From contig JACOZU010000019.1 of NCBI GenBank assembly GCA_016181165.1, positions 1 to 10,953 on the forward strand: DNA of 10,953 nucleotides. Reading direction: 5' to 3'. Below, in pieces: positions 5,981 through 10,953 of the stretch (position 1 is the stretch's first letter; each line of letters begins with the position of its first letter). The stretch is from Candidatus Woesebacteria bacterium (GTDB taxonomy: Bacteria; Patescibacteriota; Microgenomatia; UBA8517). The position numbers and the translations under genes are program-made. The notes under the pieces were generated by a model, which worked only from the letters and a program-made list of their open reading frames with translations, had not been told where the DNA came from and did no database searches.

Positions 5981-7001
5981 CCGCCGGTAAATAGGCGATA
6001 AAACCTCGGTCTCCCTCAAAAACGACAATCGGCTGGAAAAATTCGGCCGCCCCCCCCGGGTCGTAGTAGGCCAGATAGATTCTTCTTATTTTGAGACTGT
6101 CTCCTTCGGAATTTAGACCGCTGGCGGCAACATACGCCCCGCCCGCATTAAACTCATTCCAAGCAGCTTGAGCTGACTTTAGCGGGTAGGTTGCGGATTG
6201 GGATTCGTCGACCGGGAAATAATGGAATTGTCCGGCGATAACCTGCTTGTTTCTTTCCTGGGCGCCGCTAACCATAAACCAGACGTTGGCGCTCCCCGGG
6301 TCGGGCGTTAGGGCGGGGAGCTCATCGTAGTTTTTTCTAAAAAAGTTGACTTTGACCAAATCAGCCTCGGAGAGGGCCAGAGCCGAAACGAATTTATCCC
6401 CTTCTATTTTCAGGAATTCGTGGGTGGCTATCCCGGTCAAATCTTCGGGAAGGAGCCCCGCCGAAGAGAGGTAAGAGCGCACCGTCGAGGCGGCAATTTC
6501 GGGAGCGGGCGGCCTTCGCTCTATTGGGGAAGAATCGGCTTTTAAGTCATAACTGATTGAGAAAATCCCCGTGGCGATATTGATCTCCAAGGTTTCCGGA
6601 TTTTCCTTGTGGGGGAAGCGATAAAGAGTTTGGGAGATTTCCTGCTCGTTGGGTTTAAAACCCAAGGCGACGGCTTTATCTTTGGCCACATCCAAGGATA
6701 GAAGGGTGGGGGCCAGCTTCGGCATAAAATAGACTTTTGCCTGGGGAGCCAAGGACGGAAGTCCCCCCTCAGGGGTTTCCAGGCTAAAAGTTAAATTGGG
6801 TTTTTCTTTTTCGGGGAAAGAAATTTTGGGCAGCTTACCGAAAGAGACCGTCGGCGGCGGCGGGGGCGGAGGAAAAACCCTTAGGTAAATCCCCGAGCCG
6901 ATGTCAAAAAGAATTTTGCCGACAATCAAAAAAATCGTCAAAAAGACTGCGTACCTGATGATTTTTCTGGCCGTAATTGAGACCTGGGTCAGCGGTGTCA
7001 T
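5955..7001 (-). CDS. Membrane-anchored protein of unknown family with a polyproline linker
   Basis: I do not recognise the family. The 348 residues start with a short basic cytoplasmic end, then one membrane helix (about 15-33), then seven prolines in a row (44-50). A long outside domain follows, with alternating beta strands and helices. Two halves seem to be present: about 85-165, with a helix containing D-V-A-K-D-K-A before strands ending LEINIATGIFSISYDL, and about 175-348, ending in strands rich in Tyr and Phe. No cysteine and no catalytic motif were seen. The start ATG at 7001 is supported by a TATACT box 6 nt upstream and by the membrane helix. The seven-proline run (6852-6872) would be expected to need elongation factor P. 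The gene overlaps dacA tail to tail by 26 bp and diverges from gltX. Confidence 0.8.
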   Translation of the reverse strand: MTPLTQVSITARKIIRYAVFLTIFLIVGKILFDIGSGIYLRVFPPPPPPPTVSFGKLPKISFPEKEKPNLTFSLETPEGGLPSLAPQAKVYFMPKLAPTLLSLDVAKDKAVALGFKPNEQEISQTLYRFPHKENPETLEINIATGIFSISYDLKADSSPIERRPPAPEIAASTVRSYLSSAGLLPEDLTGIATHEFLKIEGDKFVSALALSEADLVKVNFFRKNYDELPALTPDPGSANVWFMVSGAQERNKQVIAGQFHYFPVDESQSATYPLKSAQAAWNEFNAGGAYVAASGLNSEGDSLKIRRIYLAYYDPGGAAEFFQPIVVFEGDRGFIAYLPAVTAEYYGE

Positions 7002-7004
7002 GCT

Positions 7005-7033
7005 TTGAGTATAGCTTCATTACCTGATAGAAT
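7005..7033 (+). promoter_or_regulatory. gltX promoter, leaderless layout
   Basis: TTGAGT (7005-7010), a 17-bp spacer and an extended -10 box TGATAGAAT (TAGAAT at 7028-7033) end 7 nt before the gltX ATG. No Shine-Dalgarno sequence is present. Both boxes overlap those of the divergent gene. Confidence 0.65.
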
Positions 7034-7037
7034 TCAA
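7008..7037 (-). promoter_or_regulatory. Promoter of the polyproline membrane-anchored protein gene
   Basis: TTGAAT (7037-7032), an 18-bp spacer and TATACT (7013-7008) end 6 nt before the ATG at 7001. The -10 box overlaps the gltX -35 box and the -35 box overlaps the gltX -10 box. Confidence 0.55.
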
Positions 7038-7040
7038 TCA

Positions 7041-8339
7041 ATGATACGAGTACGAATTGCACCTTCACCGACCGGGTTTGCCCATGTTGGGACCGCATAC
7101 ACGGCTCTTTTTAACTACGCTTTCGCCAAGAACAAGAAGAATGAAGGAAAATTCATTCTAAGGCTCGAAGATACCGATGTAAAAAGGAATGTCAAAGGAG
7201 CCGAAGAGGCTATTTATGAAGGTCTCTCTTGGCTGGGACTTTCTTGGGACGAAGGTCCCGACAAAGACAAAGGAGAGTATGGCCCCTATCGACAGTCAGA
7301 AAGACTTAAGACTTATAGAGAATGGGCAGAAAGACTTCTTAAAGAGAAAAAAGCTTATGAAGACGAAGGAGCAATTAGATTCAAAAACACGGGGAAGGAT
7401 ATGGTCTGGGATGATCTTATAAGAGGGAAAATTTCTTTCCCGGGTGGCGAGGTTACCGACTTTGTGATTTTAAAATCGGATGGCTACCCTACTTATAACT
7501 TCGGCGCAGTTATCGATGATATTTTAATGGAAATAACTCATGTAATAAGAGGAGAGGAACATATTTCCAATACGCCGAGACAACTTGCTCTATATACAGC
7601 TTTTGCAAAGGCTCACCCAAAGTTTGCGCACCTCCCGACACTTAGAAACAAAGATAGAAAAAAGCTTTCCAAACGGCGGGATCCTGTGGACCTTCGAGTT
7701 TTTAGAGAAAAGGGCTATTTGCCTGAAGCCCTAGTTAACTTTTTATGCCTTTTGGGCTGGTCCCATCCCCAAGGGAAAGAAATTTTCGATTTAGAGGAAT
7801 TTGTAAGACTTTTTGATTTTAAAAGGGTTAGAAGTGCAGGGCCTATTTTTGATACCACAAAACTCGATTGGATAAATGGAGAGTATATTAGAAAAACAAA
7901 TAACGACAGCCTTGCAAAGCTTGTTTGGGAATATGCTGAGAGGAAATACCCTTTAGAAAAAGTAGAGGAAATAATTCCGCTAGTTAGAGAGAGGATGAAT
8001 AAATTATCAGAATTTTTTACCTTAGCCGGTTTTTTGGTAGAAGAAAAACCACCCAAGCCTTTATTTTTGACTGACTCATATTCAGCTAATATCTCAGGGG
8101 CAACCATTTCAAAACTGAATAATTTACCCGAATCCCGATGGAATAAACAAAACCTAGATAAAGTTCTTGGAGAGGCAAATCGAATGGCAGGCACTGCTAC
8201 TGGGGATTTCTTTATGGACATCAGAGGAACTATAGCAGGCAGTTCTGTTACGCCACCCATTACTGAGTCGATAGAAATTCTCGGAAAAAAAGAGACTATC
8301 GACAGACTAAAAACGGGTCAAAAAAAGTTTTCTAAATAA
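7041..8339 (+). CDS. gltX: Glutamyl-tRNA synthetase, short form without the zinc-binding insert
   Basis: This class I enzyme attaches glutamate to tRNA. The HIGH-type motif is PSPTGFAHVG at residues 8-17 and the KMSKR-type motif is KLSKR at 208-212. RLEDTD (41-46) and YPTYNFG (149-155) are also typical. The 432 residues are shorter than the usual ~470. Most of the loss is at residues 105-112, where AYEDEGAIRF directly joins two core strands. In most GluRS proteins about 40-50 residues with Cys and His ligands for zinc lie there. The C-terminal helical anticodon domain is present. ATG 7041 is chosen over the TTG at 7005 because the Rossmann strand starts there and the promoter fits. Many bacteria without GlnRS use GluRS for tRNA-Gln too; that is likely but not shown here. 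The next gene starts one base after the stop. Confidence 0.93.
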   Translation: MIRVRIAPSPTGFAHVGTAYTALFNYAFAKNKKNEGKFILRLEDTDVKRNVKGAEEAIYEGLSWLGLSWDEGPDKDKGEYGPYRQSERLKTYREWAERLLKEKKAYEDEGAIRFKNTGKDMVWDDLIRGKISFPGGEVTDFVILKSDGYPTYNFGAVIDDILMEITHVIRGEEHISNTPRQLALYTAFAKAHPKFAHLPTLRNKDRKKLSKRRDPVDLRVFREKGYLPEALVNFLCLLGWSHPQGKEIFDLEEFVRLFDFKRVRSAGPIFDTTKLDWINGEYIRKTNNDSLAKLVWEYAERKYPLEKVEEIIPLVRERMNKLSEFFTLAGFLVEEKPPKPLFLTDSYSANISGATISKLNNLPESRWNKQNLDKVLGEANRMAGTATGDFFMDIRGTIAGSSVTPPITESIEILGKKETIDRLKTGQKKFSK

Positions 8340-8340
8340 C

Positions 8341-9291
8341 ATGGGCGGAAAACTGCCTACTCAAACCTATTTTGATATAGAAAAAAGAAAAGTCGATTTT
8401 GACTTTCTTCGAAACCGCCTAAAAATAAAGCACCTTGAAGCCAAAAAGGTATTTGCCGAAAAATATCCTCACGCTCAAAAGTTTTTGGCCAAAAAGGGAG
8501 TTGAAATTGGGAAACTGAGGGAACATTCGGCCAAAATAATCGGGGCGGGTGCCCTTACCGGGACTCTGCTTCTGGCCTCTCCGGCAAGCGAAAAAGCTCT
8601 TCTGCCCCCCGAAGAAAGAGGAGCCGACCTTCCCCAGAAATTACTAGTCGATACGCTGGGTGAGTTTCTTCCCAAGAAAACAAGGCTGCTAACGCGGCCG
8701 GAAGAGAAGTTTTTAGAACAGGCTTTTGCCAGCGTGATGGGAGTTAAGGCTCGGGCAACACTCGAAGGCGAACACTTAAATACCACTTACGGGTTAATTG
8801 GCGCCGAGCAGCACCTTAAACGGTTTCCGGGGGACTCGGTGGCCAATCACAAGCCTTTTTTGAAAGAAGGAATTGCACCAGGTCTTGGCGCCTGGGGGTA
8901 TTTTGCCCCCTCAAAAGACAAAATGACACGAGAGCTCGAAGAGACCGAAAGATGGTATGCCGTCGTCCAGACCCTCTACCTTCCCGATTGGAACAGCCGA
9001 CAGCCTTACTTAAGAGACTGGTACAAATATCGAAAGGTTTTAATCGTCAATACCGAAAATGGCAATGCCGTTGTTGCCGCGATTGCCGACTCGGGCCCCG
9101 CCGCTTGGACAGGCAAGCACTTTGGCGGTTCCCCCGAAGTGATGGAATACTTGGGTGGCCCCCGTTATAAAAAAGGCCCGGTTGTTCTTTTCTTTGTTGA
9201 CGACCCTGAAAATAAAGTGCCACTTGGCCCTGTCGACTATAATAAGCAGAGCTTGCTGCTTCGCAGTAAGATTAACTTATCCGAAATATGA
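8341..9291 (+). CDS. Membrane-anchored unknown protein with a possible double-psi beta-barrel (RlpA-like) domain
   Basis: The 316 residues start with a charged helical region (about 12-62) and one hydrophobic segment (about 64-81), followed by a Pro/Glu-rich stretch. The C-terminal part (about 229-300) reads like the double-psi barrel of RlpA and expansin proteins: VLIVNTENGNAVVAAI, then A-D-S-G-P at 249-253, a G-K-x-F-G-G-S segment, and G-P-V-V-L-F-F-V strands. In RlpA this fold cuts glycan strands lacking stem peptides. The matching aspartate of the N-D-R-G-P motif (D250) is present, but the usual N-terminal barrel half is not recognised, so enzyme activity is unsure. It starts one base after gltX and overlaps the next gene by ATGA, so it is part of a three-gene unit. 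No Shine-Dalgarno sequence is seen, and translation is probably coupled. Confidence 0.78.
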   Translation: MGGKLPTQTYFDIEKRKVDFDFLRNRLKIKHLEAKKVFAEKYPHAQKFLAKKGVEIGKLREHSAKIIGAGALTGTLLLASPASEKALLPPEERGADLPQKLLVDTLGEFLPKKTRLLTRPEEKFLEQAFASVMGVKARATLEGEHLNTTYGLIGAEQHLKRFPGDSVANHKPFLKEGIAPGLGAWGYFAPSKDKMTRELEETERWYAVVQTLYLPDWNSRQPYLRDWYKYRKVLIVNTENGNAVVAAIADSGPAAWTGKHFGGSPEVMEYLGGPRYKKGPVVLFFVDDPENKVPLGPVDYNKQSLLLRSKINLSEI

Positions 9292-9620
9292 GCAAACTTT
9301 TCTTTGACCATTTAGTTATCTACGAAGAAGTGGAAAAAGGCATCGATAGCGTTGCCAAATCCCAGGAAGAGCGGGATGAACTTTGGCAAATTGTTGATGA
9401 ACTGGTGCATCATCGGGCCCTCGGTTTTATTTTGGCTAAACTGCCGCGGGCTCACCACGAAGAATTTTTGGAAAAATTCCACCAGGCTCCCTACGACGAA
9501 GGTCTTTTCGACTATTTAAAAGAAAAGATAGGAGAGAATGTGGAAGAGCTTTTGAGGCAGGAATTAGGAAATCTAGCTTACGAACTTCTCGAGGAGATAC
9601 CAGGAATTAAACAAAAATAA
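9288..9620 (+). CDS. Small acidic helical protein of unknown function, 110 aa
   Basis: The family is not recognised with confidence. The product is almost wholly helical and acidic, with many Glu and Leu residues. It has a H-H-R-A-L-G segment near residue 43, a LPRAHHEEFLEKF segment near 53-65, and a C-terminal helix LLRQELGNLAYELLEEI. It resembles small helical proteins common in Patescibacteria genomes. There is no signal or membrane segment. The start codon overlaps the stop of the preceding gene in ATGA, which implies coupled translation and a shared transcript from the gltX promoter. It is the last gene of the run. Confidence 0.78.
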   Translation: MSKLFFDHLVIYEEVEKGIDSVAKSQEERDELWQIVDELVHHRALGFILAKLPRAHHEEFLEKFHQAPYDEGLFDYLKEKIGENVEELLRQELGNLAYELLEEIPGIKQK

Positions 9621-9623
9621 CTA

Positions 9624-9642
9624 CCCTTCAAAAAATTAAGGG
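9624..9642. terminator. Weak hairpin between convergent genes
   Basis: CCCTT and AAGGG form a 5-bp stem with a 9-nt AT-rich loop between the end of the gltX run and the end of the DUF378 gene. On the minus strand it is followed by TAGTTATTTTT, which could serve as a weak terminator. On the plus strand there is no T tract. Confidence 0.25.
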
Positions 9643-9667
9643 CAGAAATTCACGGTAGGACCTAAAG

Positions 9668-9865
9668 TTAAGCTTTTTTGCTGACAGCCCCCCAAAGCAA
9701 GTAGAGTCCACCGAGACCGACGAGAATGTAGACAACTTGTGCCAACGAGCCGCTGCCTACAACCGCTTCCACAATATTAAGATTGGCAGCGCCGATTAAA
9801 CCCCAATTGATTGCTCCGACCACGACCAAGACCCAAGCTAACCAACCTACAGTTGACATCTTCAT
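9668..9865 (-). CDS. DUF378 family small membrane protein (YuzA-like)
   Basis: The 65-residue product has two membrane helices. The first carries the family signature INWGLIG (residues 19-25) after LAWVLVVVGA, and the second is YILVGLGGLYLLWG, followed by a short basic tail. The family is widespread and its function is unknown. The start ATG at 9865 is preceded by a purine-rich Shine-Dalgarno stretch, GAGGGGGTGAG, about 6-8 nt upstream; ATG 9859 in the same frame is less likely. This is one of two genes here with a clear ribosome site. A small hairpin (CGAGC/GCTCG, 9892-9905) lies in its 5' untranslated region. Confidence 0.9.
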   Translation of the reverse strand: MKMSTVGWLAWVLVVVGAINWGLIGAANLNIVEAVVGSGSLAQVVYILVGLGGLYLLWGAVSKKA

Positions 9866-9936
9866 ATATTCTCACCCCCTCTCGAATCCACCGAGCAAAA
9901 GCTCGTCTATATCCATCTTTGCTAAAAACAATCCCC

Positions 9937-9974
9937 GTGTCAAGCCCCCCCGTCTTAACAGGAAAACTTGACAC
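9937..9974. repeat. Inverted repeat formed by two divergent -35 boxes
   Basis: GTGTCAAG (9937-9944) and CTTGACAC (9967-9974) are perfect 8-bp inverted copies separated by 22 bp, giving 30 bp from arm to arm. Each contains a consensus TTGACA facing outward, toward the DUF378 gene on the minus strand and the Ser/Asp-rich gene on the plus strand. It can be read as paired promoters or also as a regulator site. Confidence 0.5.
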
Positions 9975-9996
9975 CCAAAGATGTTATTCCCATAAT
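9968..9996 (+). promoter_or_regulatory. Promoter of the Ser/Asp-rich protein gene
   Basis: TTGACA (9968-9973), a 17-bp spacer and CATAAT (9991-9996) end 9 nt before the ATG at 10006. The boxes match the consensus at 11 of 12 positions. A short purine run, GGGAAAAGA, separates the -10 box from the ATG. Confidence 0.7.
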
Positions 9997-10005
9997 GGGA
10001 AAAGA

Positions 10006-10953
10006 ATGAAAACCTCTCCTGCCCGAAAATTCTCGTTTGGGGTAATTCAGTTGGCCCCTCTTTTGGTAATAGCTTTGCTAATTTCGGGAATTCTTGCTTT
10101 TTCTTCGAGAAATGCCTCCCCCGATAGTAAGAACCTCATTTTGTCTGAAAACCAGGATTCGAGCGGAAGTTCGGGCTCGGGAAGCTCTGGTAGCTCTTCT
10201 TCTGATAGCGACGATGAGGATAGGGATTTTACATCAAGCGACTCCTCAGATTCTTCAGACCCGGACTCTTCTGGCTCCGACGATGAGGAAGAAGAAATTA
10301 GAACTGAAGTTAGATATCCTTCGGGGGTAAGAATAAGAACAAGGGAAAAAGAAGGAAGAACCCGGGTCGACATCTATGAAGGAGGCAGAAAACTGAGAAT
10401 TGAAACCAGAAACGGAATTACGATTGTTAAAATTGAAAACGAGGAACAAGAGGAAATAGAAGAAGTTGAACTCGAGGAGGACGAAGAACTTGAGGTGGAA
10501 GCAAGCGGTGGAGCTAGGCTAGAGATAAGGACAAGACAAAATAGAATTCTTCTTAGGCAGGGATTAGTTTCCGCCCTAACAGACTTCCCCGTCTCAGTTG
10601 ACCAAGAAACGGGAGAGCTAACTATCACTACCCCGGCCGGTACCAGGGTAGTTACAGTTCTACCTGAAGAGGCGGTTAAAAACATGTTGGCCGCAAATAT
10701 TATCGATGTAATTCTTAGGAATATACCGGAACCAACAGCTTCTCCGACAGAATCTCCGGAGCCTGAAATTTCTTCTACCCAGGCCATCGAAATTGAAGAG
10801 GAAGACGGAGAAGTTGTTTATGTTCTCGAAGGAGCAACTGAAGAGAGATTTCTCGGACTTATAAATGTTTTGATTCCGAGAACCGTCTTGGTTTCGGCAG
10901 AGAGCGGCCAAGTTCTTAACATCAGGCTACCTTTAATTTCCAGAATCCTCGAA
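10006..10953 (+). CDS. Large anchored Ser/Asp-rich envelope protein, partial (runs off the right edge)
   Basis: The frame is open from the ATG at 10006 to the window end, 316 codons without a stop. The start is fixed by a near-consensus promoter 9 nt upstream. The protein begins with a basic stretch and one hydrophobic segment (about 12-32), a signal or anchor. A low-complexity Ser/Gly then Ser/Asp/Glu linker follows (about 50-104), with SDSDDED and DSSDSSD patterns like the Ser-Asp linkers of cell-surface proteins. After that comes a strand-rich part with repeating R/K-x-hydrophobic pairs (EVRYPSGVRIRTREK, GRKLRIETRNGITIVKIE), a Glu-rich run near 146-165, and more beta strands. A second Pro/Thr/Ser/Glu linker lies near 245-262. 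No known domain is recognised. Export and display on the cell surface are inferred. Confidence 0.82.
   Translation, partial: MKTSPARKFSFGVIQLAPLLVIALLISGILAFSSRNASPDSKNLILSENQDSSGSSGSGSSGSSSSDSDDEDRDFTSSDSSDSSDPDSSGSDDEEEEIRTEVRYPSGVRIRTREKEGRTRVDIYEGGRKLRIETRNGITIVKIENEEQEEIEEVELEEDEELEVEASGGARLEIRTRQNRILLRQGLVSALTDFPVSVDQETGELTITTPAGTRVVTVLPEEAVKNMLAANIIDVILRNIPEPTASPTESPEPEISSTQAIEIEEEDGEVVYVLEGATEERFLGLINVLIPRTVLVSAESGQVLNIRLPLISRILE

Noticed and set aside
10047..10911. Several minus-strand ORFs rich in Ser opposite the last gene
   Set aside because: They mirror the Glu/Asp/Ser-rich codons of the plus-strand gene, which has a near-consensus promoter and a continuous 316-codon frame.
1..10953. 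CRISPR arrays, tRNA genes, insertion sequences, recoded stop codons
   Set aside because: No regularly spaced repeats, cloverleaf sequences, transposase motifs or internal TGA codons in conserved proteins were found.

Overview
The window looks like a compact bacterial genome, most likely a Candidate Phyla Radiation (Patescibacteria) member, possibly Microgenomates. The grounds are almost no spacing between genes, overlapping tail-to-tail stops, an archaeal-type aspartyl-tRNA synthetase, a shortened glutamyl-tRNA synthetase, several anchored proteins of unknown family, and very few ribosome binding sites. TGA and TAA both end genes, so the standard bacterial code applies. There is no sign of phage, insertion sequences, CRISPR or tRNA genes.

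Layout: the window opens with the C-terminal end of SecF (+). Tail-to-tail with it is a tRNA nucleotidyltransferase/HD gene (-) that is broken by a frameshift near 750. Divergent from that gene across 25 bp is recJ (+). Convergent with recJ is a small 63-aa gene (-) with the strongest ribosome binding site in the window. It is preceded by a ~180-nt leader holding a perfect-consensus promoter, a 16-codon leader ORF, mutually exclusive hairpins and a terminator. Back to back with this promoter, sharing its -35 element, is the aspS-dacA pair (+). A membrane-anchored unknown (-) overlaps the end of dacA and diverges from gltX (+) through fully interlocked promoters. gltX heads a tight three-gene run: gltX, a membrane-anchored protein with a possible double-psi beta-barrel, and a small helical protein. 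A DUF378 membrane protein (-) and a large Ser/Asp-rich anchored protein (+, running off the end) diverge around an inverted repeat made of their -35 boxes.

The genes cover translation (aspS, gltX, CCA addition), repair (recJ), secretion (secF), cell-wall trimming (dacA) and envelope proteins. A recurring promoter pattern, with the -10 box ending 6-10 nt before the start codon, implies leaderless transcripts for six genes, and the same spacing is found for the 16-codon leader ORF. The best candidate for something undescribed is the leader of the 63-aa gene at 3443-3630.
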